Assembly (NCBI GenBank): GCA_900546435.1
Contig: URCQ01000029.1
Location: 1-26,370, forward strand
Direction of reading: 5' to 3'
DNA length: 26,370 nucleotides
Origin: an uncultured Pseudobutyrivibrio sp.
GTDB taxonomy: Bacteria; Bacillota; Clostridia; Lachnospirales; Lachnospiraceae
The position numbers and the translations under genes are program-made. Positions 1 through 8,038 of this stretch are shown here, in pieces (position 1 is the first letter of the stretch; every line of letters begins with the position of its first letter). The notes under the pieces are model-generated. The model worked only from the letters and a program-made list of their open reading frames with translations, ran no database searches and was not told the DNA's origin.

Positions 1-53
1 ATGATTATAAAGGAGTGCAAGTGGTTGATATCTGTAGATGGTTACGAGAATAG
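1..53 (+). CDS. Possible 3' end of an unidentified gene
   Basis: Reading from base 3, an open frame enters from the window edge and ends at TAG 51-53, giving the tail DYKGVQVVDICRWLRE. The composition is protein-like and the stop falls just before the foldback begins at 56, which would make this gene convergent with pyrBI. Only 16 residues are visible, so the family cannot be named and the frame could be chance. A second frame from base 1 (ATG) also stays open to about 75 but runs into the foldback and looks less natural. Confidence 0.3.
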   Translation, partial: DYKGVQVVDICRWLRE

Positions 54-55
54 TA

Positions 56-545
56 TTTTTTACGTTTTGTATTAAGTGCTTGCGCGACGGCAGACTGGTT
101 ATCAGAAAACATTGGAATCAGATTCGTCGTGTCTCTCGAAAGAGGCATGGATTTATTAAACTGTCTTGGCACAGCTTAGACTGCCGCCAGGATGTGTCCG
201 CTCTGGGCAGATATTCAGGGCTTCACGCATAAGAGGTTCAAAGGACTTGTACGACAAAAAAGCAATCCTTTGGCAACCGGCGCAGACGAACATCCATGTG
301 CGGTTGCGCCTCGCGGGCACGTCCATGTGCCCGCGTTGCCATTTATATAACAAGTCCTATGAACCTCTAATACGCAAAGCATTCATATCTGCCTGGAGCG
401 GACATCATCCAAGGCGGTTGTCTAACTTTGAAAAGACAGTTTTTATCAGATAATCCATGCCTCTTTCTTAGAGACACAGAATCTTATGACGTTTTCTGAT
501 AGTCAGTCTGCCGTCGCGCAAGTGTTTAATATAGAACATAAAAAA
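56..545 (+). repeat. Very long imperfect inverted repeat (foldback), candidate structured RNA
   Basis: Arms 56-250 and 350-545 are imperfect reverse complements of each other. The outer segment 56-110 pairs with 491-545 over 55 positions with one mismatch (63/538) and seven G-U pairs if read as plus-strand RNA. Further blocks pair inward: 195-214 with 385-404, 232-240 with 360-368, and 242-250 with 350-358, separated by internal loops. The tip 251-349 is GC-rich and branched. No convincing reading frame or ribosome binding site lies inside; the short frames present are by-products of the repeat. I do not recognise a known RNA family or insertion element. It could be a large noncoding RNA, a MITE-like foldback element, or an unusual convergent-gene spacer. 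The structure is certain; the function is not. Confidence 0.88.
272..340 (+). other. Branched GC-rich tip of the foldback (possible three-way junction)
   Basis: Stem 272-276 can pair with 336-340 and encloses two hairpins. Hairpin A is 279-284 with 305-310 (GGCGCA/TGCGCC). Hairpin B is 312-320 with 327-335, a perfect 9-bp stem (CGCGGGCAC/GTGCCCGCG) with a 6-nt loop GTCCAT. The 9-mer TCCATGTGC occurs at 293-301 in hairpin A and at 322-330 in hairpin B. An alternative pairing of 273-279 with 301-307 would compete with the outer stem and hairpin A. The tip is much richer in G+C than the arms. Confidence 0.7.
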
Positions 546-571
546 GGGCGCCCCTACAAAAGGAGCGCCCC
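540..571 (-). terminator. Rho-independent terminator of pyrBI
   Basis: Read on the minus strand, GGGCGC (570-565) pairs with GCGCCC (551-546), with a further short inner CC/GG pairing around a U-rich loop, followed by six U residues (545-540). It lies 9 nt downstream of the pyrI stop. It is one-directional: on the plus strand no T-run follows the stem. Its U-tract coincides with the outer end of the neighbouring foldback. Confidence 0.88.
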
Positions 572-579
572 TGTGACAA

Positions 580-1008
580 TTATTTTCCGTTGTGTTTCTC
601 TTCACAGTACTTGCAGCGATACACTTCATTTTCTTCATCCGTCAGAATAAAGATCTGGTCGAGCTCCTGCTCGATAGATGTGATACATCTTGGATTCTTG
701 CAGGAGATGACATTTTTAATCTCACGTGGAAGTGTCAACTCTTTTTTGTCGACAATTTTGTCGCCCTGAATGACATTGACGGTAATGTTGTGATCGATAT
801 AACCTAGAATATCGAGGTCTAATGCATCTATCGGACATTCTACTTTGATGATATCTTTCTTTCCCATCTTATTACTTTTTGCATTCATAATAATGGCAAC
901 CGTGCAGTCAAATTGGTCTAAATGCAAATCATGATAAATTTTCATGCTCATGCCTGCCTGAATGTGATCGAGTACGAAACCTTCGTGAATACCACTAATA
1001 TTTAACAT
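580..1008 (-). CDS. pyrI: Aspartate carbamoyltransferase regulatory subunit PyrI
   Basis: The 142-residue product is the regulatory chain of aspartate transcarbamoylase. In the family it binds nucleotide effectors through its N-terminal half and the catalytic PyrB trimer through a zinc-bearing C-terminal half. The zinc ligands are visible as two Cys pairs near the C-terminus (SCKNPRC and YRCKYC). The length is slightly shorter than the enterobacterial protein. The ATG at 1008 is preceded by GGAGGTGG at 1020-1013, and the gene overlaps the pyrB end by 7 nt, implying translational coupling and balanced subunit synthesis. The presence of PyrI implies an allosterically controlled enzyme, as is common in Clostridia. 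The terminator follows directly. Confidence 0.95.
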   Translation of the reverse strand: MLNISGIHEGFVLDHIQAGMSMKIYHDLHLDQFDCTVAIIMNAKSNKMGKKDIIKVECPIDALDLDILGYIDHNITVNVIQGDKIVDKKELTLPREIKNVISCKNPRCITSIEQELDQIFILTDEENEVYRCKYCEEKHNGK

Positions 1009-1922
1009 GTTCCCACCTCCAATAATGTATAAATGAGTGCCATACGGATATAGACACCAAGTTGTGCCTGCTTGAAGTAAGAGGCTCTTGGATCGTCATC
1101 AACTTCTACAGAAATCTCGTTTACACGAGGAAGTGGATGCAATACAATCATATCTTCTTTGGCAAGTGCCATTTTTTCAGCATTTAAAATATAGAAATCC
1201 TTCATACGCAGATAGTCTTCTTCGTTGAAGAAACGTTCTCTTTGTACACGGGTCATATAGAGAATATCAAGCTCTGGCATCGCATCTTCTAATTTTTCCA
1301 TTTCTACATAAGGAATATGATTCTTGTCCAAAACATCTTCCCGAATGTAGCTTGGTACACGGAGTTCTTCCGGCGAAATCAATACGAACTTGATGTTAGA
1401 GTAACGAACAAGTGCATTGATCAGTGAGTGAACGGTACGACCAAACTTTAAATCTCCACAGAGTCCGATTGTCAGATTGTCAAGTCCGCCATGTAAAGAA
1501 CGGATTGTGTATAAATCGGTTAATGTCTGTGTGGGATGTTGATGACCACCATCTCCGGCGTTAATCACTGGAATGCTGGAATGGGAAGAGGCAACAAGAG
1601 GAGCTCCTTCCTTTGGATGACGCATAGCACAAATGTCTGCGTAACTAGAAATAATACGAATGGTATCGGAAACACTTTCGCCTTTGGATGCGGAAGAGGA
1701 ATCAGCACTGGCAAAACCAAGAGTAGAACCTCCAAGGTTTAACATTGCTGCTTCAAAACTTAAACGAGTACGAGTACTTGGCTCGTAAAAACATGTGGCT
1801 AATTTTTTGCCATGGCAGGATTCCGCATATTTGTCGGGATGCTGTCTCATGTCATCAGCCAGATCCATTAGTTGCTCAATTTCCTCTGTAGAAAAGTCCA
1901 GAGGGTTCATAAGATGACGCAT
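1002..1922 (-). CDS. pyrB: Aspartate carbamoyltransferase catalytic subunit PyrB
   Basis: This is the catalytic chain of aspartate transcarbamoylase, which makes N-carbamoyl-aspartate from carbamoyl phosphate and aspartate, the first committed step of pyrimidine synthesis. The carbamoyl phosphate-binding signature EPSTRTRLSFE is present near the N-terminus, and HPLPRVNEI, the usual aspartate-side motif, is near the C-terminus. I start it at ATG 1922 (306 residues, the normal length) because GGAGG lies 6 nt upstream; a longer open frame to 1985 has no such site and would include the promoter. It overlaps pyrI by 7 nt. The leader from the predicted promoter is only about 20-25 nt, too short for a PyrR-type attenuator or a pyrBI-type leader peptide. 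Confidence 0.97.
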   Translation of the reverse strand: MRHLMNPLDFSTEEIEQLMDLADDMRQHPDKYAESCHGKKLATCFYEPSTRTRLSFEAAMLNLGGSTLGFASADSSSASKGESVSDTIRIISSYADICAMRHPKEGAPLVASSHSSIPVINAGDGGHQHPTQTLTDLYTIRSLHGGLDNLTIGLCGDLKFGRTVHSLINALVRYSNIKFVLISPEELRVPSYIREDVLDKNHIPYVEMEKLEDAMPELDILYMTRVQRERFFNEEDYLRMKDFYILNAEKMALAKEDMIVLHPLPRVNEISVEVDDDPRASYFKQAQLGVYIRMALIYTLLEVGTC

Positions 1923-1952
1923 AACAAACCTCCGTTTTTTGGTATTTTTTCT

Positions 1953-1981
1953 ATCATATAATAGCGATGTGCAAATTTCAA
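1953..1981 (-). promoter_or_regulatory. SigmaA-type promoter for pyrBI
   Basis: On the minus strand, TTGAAA (1981-1976) and TATGAT (1958-1953) are separated by exactly 17 nt. Transcription would start close to 1946, leaving a very short leader before pyrB. The upstream part lies back to back with the murE promoter region. Confidence 0.75.
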
Positions 1982-2072
1982 TCATTAAGTGATATTCAGA
2001 AAATTCAGACGATATTCGTTTTGTGAAAATGTTCTTTCTATGCCAAAAAAGGTGGGATTTTTGGGCTGTTTT

Positions 2073-2081
2073 TGTTATACT
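2073..2081 (+). promoter_or_regulatory. Extended -10 promoter for murE and the downstream run
   Basis: TGTTATACT at 2073-2081 matches the extended -10 pattern TGnTATAAT. No good -35 hexamer is present at the usual distance, which is typical for extended -10 promoters. It lies about 40 nt upstream of murE and is the only clear promoter I see for the twelve-gene run that follows. Confidence 0.6.
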
Positions 2082-2123
2082 AAAAGTTATGGAAATTGAG
2101 CATGTAACGGAAAGGAATTCGAT

Positions 2124-3596
2124 ATGAAAAGTGTAAAAGATTTACTGGAAAAGCTGGATTATGAAGTCCTGCAGGGAAATGTGGAACAGGAAATCACAGA
2201 GCTTGTTTATGATTCTCGTAAAGTAAAAGAAAATTCTATGTTTGTATGCGTCAAAGGCGCAACCGTAGATGGCCATACATTTGCAAAGGACGTTGTAGAA
2301 AAAGGAGCGACCGTGTTGGTGGTTTCTGATGCAGTAGAAGTGCCGGAACAGATAACCGTAATCAAGGTTGCAGATACCAGAGTTGCACTGGCATATTTAG
2401 CAGCAGCATACTTTGATTATCCTGCCGATACGTTAAAAGTCATTGGTATTACCGGAACGAAAGGAAAGACAACAACGACTTACATGGTAAAATCCATCAT
2501 GGAAAATGCAGGATTTAAAGTGGGCTTGATTGGTACGATTGAAGCAATCATCGGAGATGAAAAAATACCTGCAAATAACACAACACCGGAATCTTATGTG
2601 GTGCAGGAGTATTTCCGCAAGATGCTGGATGCCGGCTGCGATTATGCGGTGATGGAGGTGTCATCCCAGGGCTTGATGATGCACCGTGTGGACGGATTTA
2701 CCTTTGATGTTGGTATTTTCACAAACATTGAACCCGATCATATCGGACCAAATGAACATGCATCGTTTGAAGATTATTTACAGTGTAAGGCGAAACTGTT
2801 CCAAAAATGTCGTTTGGGTATTGTTAATGCAGATGATGTGCATGTTGCAGAGATTTTAAAGAATCATACCTGCAAAGTGCAGTCATATGGATTCTCAGAG
2901 CAGGCAGACATTTGTGCAAAAGATATGAAACTGGTGCGCAAGGGTGGACATCTGGGTGTTTCGTATCATGTGAGCGGGCTGGTAAATGGTGATATTGAGA
3001 CGAGCGTGCCAGGCAGATTTAGCGTATATAATTCATTGACGGCAGTAGCCATTTGCAATCATTATGGTGTCGCAGTGGATGTGATGAAAAAAGCACTTTT
3101 GCATGCCAGTGTCAAAGGGCGTATCGAAATGGTGCATGTTTCAGATGAATTTACACTCATGATTGATTATGCACATAATGCCATGAGTTTAGAGAGTCTG
3201 CTTACCACGTTAAAAGAATACGAACCGGGAAGACTGGTTTGTCTGTTTGGCTGTGGAGGAAACCGATCCAAACTGCGTCGTTATGAGATGGGAGAAGTTT
3301 CCGGTAAATTAGCAGATCTTACCATCATTACATCCGACAATCCACGTTTTGAAGAACCACAGGCAATCATCGATGATATCAAAACAGGTATTGCAAAAAC
3401 AGACGGAAAATACGTGGAGATTATCAATCGGAAAGAGGCAATCCGCTTTGCGATTGAACATGGAAAGCCGGGAGATATTATTGTTCTGGCAGGAAAAGGT
3501 CATGAGGATTACCAGGAAATCAAAGGGAAAAAATACCCAATGGATGAACGCGTGCTGATTGCAGAAGTGTTAGAAGAGTTGGGTTGGAAAAAATAA
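2124..3596 (+). CDS. murE: UDP-MurNAc-tripeptide synthetase MurE (mDAP type)
   Basis: The 490-residue Mur ligase adds the third stem-peptide residue to UDP-N-acetylmuramoyl-Ala-Glu in the cytoplasm, using ATP. The ATP-binding loop GITGTKGKTT is at residues 108-117, followed by the central Mur ligase domain (HIGPNEH region) and the C-terminal domain. The DNPR motif at residues 405-408 is the signature of enzymes that add meso-diaminopimelate rather than lysine, so the cell wall is predicted to be mDAP-based. ATG 2124 has a GGAAAGGA-type site upstream. It heads the run, 27 nt before priA. Confidence 0.96.
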   Translation: MKSVKDLLEKLDYEVLQGNVEQEITELVYDSRKVKENSMFVCVKGATVDGHTFAKDVVEKGATVLVVSDAVEVPEQITVIKVADTRVALAYLAAAYFDYPADTLKVIGITGTKGKTTTTYMVKSIMENAGFKVGLIGTIEAIIGDEKIPANNTTPESYVVQEYFRKMLDAGCDYAVMEVSSQGLMMHRVDGFTFDVGIFTNIEPDHIGPNEHASFEDYLQCKAKLFQKCRLGIVNADDVHVAEILKNHTCKVQSYGFSEQADICAKDMKLVRKGGHLGVSYHVSGLVNGDIETSVPGRFSVYNSLTAVAICNHYGVAVDVMKKALLHASVKGRIEMVHVSDEFTLMIDYAHNAMSLESLLTTLKEYEPGRLVCLFGCGGNRSKLRRYEMGEVSGKLADLTIITSDNPRFEEPQAIIDDIKTGIAKTDGKYVEIINRKEAIRFAIEHGKPGDIIVLAGKGHEDYQEIKGKKYPMDERVLIAEVLEELGWKK

Positions 3597-3623
3597 GATT
3601 CATTGTTATAGAAGGAAAGATAC

Positions 3624-5855
3624 ATGTTATACAGTGATGTAATCATTGACATATCGCTTGAAAAATTAGATAAAACCTTTCAATACGAGATACCGCAGCA
3701 TTTACAAGATGTGGTACAGATTGGAAGCCGCGTTGTAATTCCTTTTGGAAATGGTACCAGGCGCATTACGGGATATGTCATTGACATGTCACAAGAGCCG
3801 AAGATTGATCCGGATCGCATCAAACCAATCCTGGGCATTTCAAAAGACAGTATTGCTGTAGAATCGCAGTTGATTGCGCTGGCAGCATGGATTCGCCGCA
3901 ATTATGGATGCACGATGAACCAGGCGCTTAAAACAGTCCTCCCCATTAAGAAAAAAGAGGGAATCAAAGAAAAAAAGACAGTATATTTTCTACTGGATGA
4001 AAAAGGTGCTAGAGATGAGATGGCAACCTTGATGGCGAGAAAGCGCCACAGTGAAGCAAAAGAACGCTTGCTTCGCATTTTGATGGAGCAACAGGAACTC
4101 CCTTGGGAAGAAATTACGGGAAAGATGCAAATTGCATCATCAGTGATCCGTGATTTTGAAAAGAATGGATGGGTTCGCATTGGAACAACGCGTGCGTATC
4201 GAAATCCCGTTTTGCCAATGACAGAGGAAAGTAAGCCAATCGTGTTATCACAAGCACAAAAAGAAGCTGTGGACTGTGTTTGCGCAGATTGGAAAGAAGG
4301 AAAACAGAATACATATTTACTCTATGGCGTGACCGGAAGTGGAAAGACAGAGGTCTATATGGAGTTGATCGCGCATACACTTGCAAGAGGAAAAAGTGCC
4401 ATTGTGCTGATTCCGGAGATTGCACTGACGTATCAGACATTGATGCGTTTTTACCAGCGTTTTGGTGCGCAGGTTTCGATTATGAATTCGAGAATGTCAC
4501 CGGGCGAGCGCTTTGATCAATATGAACGTGCGAAAAAGGGTGAGATTCGTATTATGGTGGGACCGCGGAGCGCACTGTTCACACCATTTTCAGATTTAGG
4601 TATTATCATTATAGATGAAGAGCATGAACCGTCCTACAAGAGTGAAACCGTACCACGATATCATGCAAGGGAAACAGCGATTGCCCGGGCAAAGATGCAG
4701 CAGGCAACGGTGGTCTTAGGTTCTGCAACACCATCGGTGGAAAGTTTTTCACGCGCAAAGAGCGGAGAATATAAAATGCTGACGTTGCCGACGCGAATTT
4801 CTGGACGCAAATTACCAACGTGTGAGATTGTAGATTTGCGGGAAGAGCTTCGTGCAGGAAATCGTTCTGTGCTATCGCGCAGATTACAGGAACTGATGGC
4901 GGACCGCTTGCAAAAGAAAGAACAGACGATGTTGTTTATCAATCGGCGGGGACTGCTGGGCTTCGTTTCTTGCAGAGCATGTGGTCATGTGATAAAATGT
5001 CCCCATTGCGATGTCTCATTGAGCCTGCATCGTGGGGATCGGATGCGATGTCATTATTGTGGATATGAGACGAGAAAGCCGCAGGTATGTCCGTCCTGTG
5101 GTTCCAAATATATTGGTGGTTTTAAAGCGGGAACGCAAAAGTTTGAAGAAGTGGTAAAACAGACGTTTCCAACAGCGAGAGTGCTTCGTATGGATATGGA
5201 CACAACGCGGGGAAAACATGGACATCAGGAGATTCTGGAGGCATTTCGCAGACAGGAAGCAGATATTCTGATAGGAACACAGATGATTGTGAAAGGGCAT
5301 GATTTCCCAAATGTAACGCTGGTTGGTGTTTTGGCAGCAGATTTATCCTTGAATGCAAGCGATTTTCACAGCGGAGAGCGTACATTTCAATTATTGACGC
5401 AGGCTGCGGGACGAGCGGGCAGAGGTGAAATACCGGGGAATGTTGTGATGCAGACATATCAGCCAAAGCATTACAGTATTGTGGCGGCAAAAGAGCAGAA
5501 TTACGAAGCTTTTTATGAAGAAGAAATCGCATATCGCGAGCTGATGGATTATCCACCGGCATCACATATGCTTCTTATTCTGGTAACTTCTGAAAAAGAA
5601 GAAGACGCAGATTTGTGTGCAAAAGAGCTGGCAGAGACAATTGAAAAAGAGGCTCCGCAGGTCGTTTGTTTAGGACCGTCGGATGCAGCGGTCGCAAAAG
5701 TAAATGATATTTACAAGAAAGTTATATATTGTAAACATCGGGATTACGAGCAGCTGATTTCTGTAAAAGACAGAATCATGGAACGTATCCAACAAGAACA
5801 AAACTTTGCAAAAGTAATGGTATGGTTCGATTTTGATCCAATGAACCAGGCCTAA
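3624..5855 (+). CDS. priA: Primosomal protein N', replication restart helicase PriA
   Basis: The 743-residue superfamily 2 DNA helicase reloads the replisome at stalled forks. Order: N-terminal 3'-end binding domain, Walker A GVTGSGKT at residues 235-242, DEEH box at 331-334, and a zinc-binding module with eight cysteines at 450, 453, 459, 462, 476, 479, 489 and 492 inserted in the second helicase lobe, followed by helicase motifs including GTQM and QAAGRAGR. All key residues are present and the length is normal. Start ATG 3624 has AAGGAAAG upstream. It sits between murE and def, an arrangement common in Firmicutes. Confidence 0.96.
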   Translation: MLYSDVIIDISLEKLDKTFQYEIPQHLQDVVQIGSRVVIPFGNGTRRITGYVIDMSQEPKIDPDRIKPILGISKDSIAVESQLIALAAWIRRNYGCTMNQALKTVLPIKKKEGIKEKKTVYFLLDEKGARDEMATLMARKRHSEAKERLLRILMEQQELPWEEITGKMQIASSVIRDFEKNGWVRIGTTRAYRNPVLPMTEESKPIVLSQAQKEAVDCVCADWKEGKQNTYLLYGVTGSGKTEVYMELIAHTLARGKSAIVLIPEIALTYQTLMRFYQRFGAQVSIMNSRMSPGERFDQYERAKKGEIRIMVGPRSALFTPFSDLGIIIIDEEHEPSYKSETVPRYHARETAIARAKMQQATVVLGSATPSVESFSRAKSGEYKMLTLPTRISGRKLPTCEIVDLREELRAGNRSVLSRRLQELMADRLQKKEQTMLFINRRGLLGFVSCRACGHVIKCPHCDVSLSLHRGDRMRCHYCGYETRKPQVCPSCGSKYIGGFKAGTQKFEEVVKQTFPTARVLRMDMDTTRGKHGHQEILEAFRRQEADILIGTQMIVKGHDFPNVTLVGVLAADLSLNASDFHSGERTFQLLTQAAGRAGRGEIPGNVVMQTYQPKHYSIVAAKEQNYEAFYEEEIAYRELMDYPPASHMLLILVTSEKEEDADLCAKELAETIEKEAPQVVCLGPSDAAVAKVNDIYKKVIYCKHRDYEQLISVKDRIMERIQQEQNFAKVMVWFDFDPMNQA

Positions 5856-5882
5856 ACATATTTAGAGAAAGAGGGAGATAGT

Positions 5883-6359
5883 ATGGCAATCAGACAGATA
5901 AGAGTACAGGGAGACGAAGTGTTAGAGAAGGTGTGTCGTCCGGTAAAGGAGATTACACCAAGAATAGCAACATTGATTGAGGATATGATTGATACGATGT
6001 ATGAATACGATGGTGTAGGATTAGCAGCACCACAGGTGGGGATTTTACGTCGTATTGCGGTGATTGATATCGGAGAAGGCCCGATTGTACTTGTGAATCC
6101 AGAAGTAATTGAAACATCCGGAGAACAGACAGGAGAAGAAGGATGTTTATCACTTCCTGGAAAATCCGGTCAGGTAACACGACCAAATTATGCAAAAGTG
6201 CGTGCTTTCAATGAAAATATGGAAGAATATGAAGTGGAAGGTGAAGAGCTTTTGGCAAGAGCTCTGTTGCATGAGATTGATCATCTGGATGGTCATATGT
6301 ATACCGAAAAGGTAGAAGGTGTGCTTCATGATGTAAATTATGGAGAAGAGGACGAATAG
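5883..6359 (+). CDS. def: Peptide deformylase
   Basis: The 158-residue metalloenzyme removes the N-formyl group from nascent proteins. All three family motifs are present: GVGLAAPQVG at residues 44-53, EEGCLS at 85-90 with the metal-binding Cys88, and HEIDH at 130-134 supplying two His ligands and the catalytic Glu. The short C-terminal tail resembles Clostridia-type enzymes. GAGGGAGA precedes the ATG. It is followed after 12 nt by fmt, which installs the formyl group on initiator tRNA, so the two opposing steps are co-expressed. Confidence 0.97.
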   Translation: MAIRQIRVQGDEVLEKVCRPVKEITPRIATLIEDMIDTMYEYDGVGLAAPQVGILRRIAVIDIGEGPIVLVNPEVIETSGEQTGEEGCLSLPGKSGQVTRPNYAKVRAFNENMEEYEVEGEELLARALLHEIDHLDGHMYTEKVEGVLHDVNYGEEDE

Positions 6360-6371
6360 AGGAGTAGTCGT

Positions 6372-7307
6372 ATGAAAGTTGTTTTTATGGGAACACCGGA
6401 TTTTGCAGTAGCAACGGTGGATGCAATAGCAAAAGCAGGACATGAAATCGTGTTGGTTGTAACACAGCCGGATAAGCCGAGAGGCAGGGGAAAAGAAATG
6501 CAATTTCCAGCAGTCAAGACATGGGCAATCGAACATGATATCCCGGTATACCAGCCAAAACGTATTCGCGATGCAGAAGCTGTAGAACTCTTGCAAAAGC
6601 AGGATGCCGAGATTTTTATCGTGGCAGCGTTTGGACAACTTTTGCCAAAAGAAGTGTTAGATATTCCACCACTTGGCTGTGTCAATGTACATGCATCGTT
6701 ACTTCCCAAATACCGTGGTGCTGCACCGATTCAATGGGCGGTTATGAACGGAGAGCAGGTGAGTGGCGTGACAACCATGCAGATGGGCGTGGGCTTAGAT
6801 GATGGGGATATGCTTTTAAAAGAAGAGGTGGTGCTGCGGGAAGATGAGACAGGCGGAAGCTTGTTTGATCGTCTTGCAGAAGTTGGTGGAGCGCTTTGTG
6901 TTAAGACGATCGAAGGATTAGCTGAAGGAAGCATTACGCCAATTCCACAGGATGAGGCACAGGCAACGCATGTAGGTATGATCAAAAAGAGTATGGGAAA
7001 TCTTGATTTTTCCAGAAGTGCCGTGGAGTTAGAACGTTTGGTGCGAGGCCTCAATCCTTGGCCGAGTGCATATACACATCTTGGAAATAAGACATTAAAA
7101 GTGTGGAAAGCACGTGTGGATACAGATACGAAGACAGAGGCACAGCCGGGAGAGGTAGTATCTTCGGATGCATCCGGTATCGCAGTTGCTACAGGCGAAG
7201 GGCTTCTCGTGATGGAAGAGATTCAGTTAGAAGGTAAAAAACGCATGTGCGTCGCAGATTTTTTACGTGGTCGTGAGATTCCGGTGGGAACCATGTTATG
7301 CGACTAG
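6372..7307 (+). CDS. fmt: Methionyl-tRNA formyltransferase
   Basis: The 311-residue enzyme transfers a formyl group from 10-formyl-tetrahydrofolate to Met-tRNA of the initiator. The N-terminal formyltransferase domain carries Asn105 and His107 in NVHASLLPKYRGAAPIQ and Asp143 in GLDDGD, equivalent to the catalytic triad of the family. A C-terminal tRNA-binding OB-type domain follows from about residue 205. Length and motif order are normal. It is part of the def-fmt pair, with GGAG upstream of the ATG. Confidence 0.97.
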   Translation: MKVVFMGTPDFAVATVDAIAKAGHEIVLVVTQPDKPRGRGKEMQFPAVKTWAIEHDIPVYQPKRIRDAEAVELLQKQDAEIFIVAAFGQLLPKEVLDIPPLGCVNVHASLLPKYRGAAPIQWAVMNGEQVSGVTTMQMGVGLDDGDMLLKEEVVLREDETGGSLFDRLAEVGGALCVKTIEGLAEGSITPIPQDEAQATHVGMIKKSMGNLDFSRSAVELERLVRGLNPWPSAYTHLGNKTLKVWKARVDTDTKTEAQPGEVVSSDASGIAVATGEGLLVMEEIQLEGKKRMCVADFLRGREIPVGTMLCD

Positions 7308-7324
7308 TATGAAAGGAGAAGATT

Positions 7325-8038
7325 ATGTACGGATATTATGGATATTATTGGGATCCAACTTATGTTTTGGTTGTCATTGGTGCAATTATTTGTCTTCTGG
7401 CATCAGCAAGGGTAAAGGGAACATTTAACAAATATAATAAAGTGCGTAGCGCATCTGGGATGACTGGCGCACAGGCGGCAGAACGTATGCTTCAAATGTC
7501 AGGCATTTATGATGTGACGGTACATCATGTATCCGGTAATCTGACGGATCATTATGATCCACGAAATAAAACCCTCAATCTATCGGATCCGGTATACAAT
7601 TCGACGAGTGTAGCAGCGATTGGTGTGGCAGCGCACGAATGTGGACACGCGATTCAACATCAGCGCAATTATGTACCGCTGACACTTCGCAGTGCAATTG
7701 TTCCGGTAGCAAATATCGGGTCAACTTTGGCATGGCCATTGATTTTGATCGGTTTACTTTTTAATAGCCAGATGGGACATAATCTTATTATGATCGGAAT
7801 TATCGCTTTTTCTTTTGCTGTTATTTTCCAGCTTGTGACACTTCCGGTGGAATTTAACGCATCTTCCCGGGCACTTCATTTCTTAAATGATACGGGAATG
7901 CTTTCGCATGAAGAATTGCGTGGTACGAGAAAAGTATTAAAAGCAGCAGCGTTGACCTATGTGGCAAGTGCGGCAGCAGCCATTTTACAATTGCTGCGTC
8001 TGGTGATTTTGTTTGGAGGAAATAGACGCGATGACTGA
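7325..8038 (+). CDS. Membrane zinc metallopeptidase, YugP family
   Basis: The 237-residue membrane protein has a zinc-binding HECGH at residues 104-108 and a likely third ligand Glu176 in PVEFNASSRA, the pattern of the YugP-type (DUF2268-like neutral zinc) peptidases. Hydrophobic segments are near residues 11-27, 122-145, 151-172 and 208-229, with the active-site loop between the first and second. The first residues are Tyr/Gly-rich. Its substrate is unknown. The conserved position between fmt and rsmB in Clostridia suggests a housekeeping role. The stop codon overlaps the rsmB start by 8 nt (ATGACTGA). Confidence 0.88.
   Translation: MYGYYGYYWDPTYVLVVIGAIICLLASARVKGTFNKYNKVRSASGMTGAQAAERMLQMSGIYDVTVHHVSGNLTDHYDPRNKTLNLSDPVYNSTSVAAIGVAAHECGHAIQHQRNYVPLTLRSAIVPVANIGSTLAWPLILIGLLFNSQMGHNLIMIGIIAFSFAVIFQLVTLPVEFNASSRALHFLNDTGMLSHEELRGTRKVLKAAALTYVASAAAAILQLLRLVILFGGNRRDD

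Noticed and set aside
38..453. Short open frames on both strands in the first 450 bases
   Set aside because: They lie inside the inverted-repeat arms, have no ribosome binding sites and odd composition; their openness is a by-product of the foldback.
546..571. Bidirectional terminator
   Set aside because: Only the minus strand has a U-tract after the stem; on the plus strand the stem is followed by CTGTGACAATT.
1923..1985. N-terminal extension of pyrB to 1985
   Set aside because: The extension spans the predicted promoter and lacks a ribosome binding site, while ATG 1922 has GGAGG at good spacing and gives the normal length.
8013..8030. TTG start for rsmB
   Set aside because: The GGAGG site lies inside this extension and serves the ATG at 8031.
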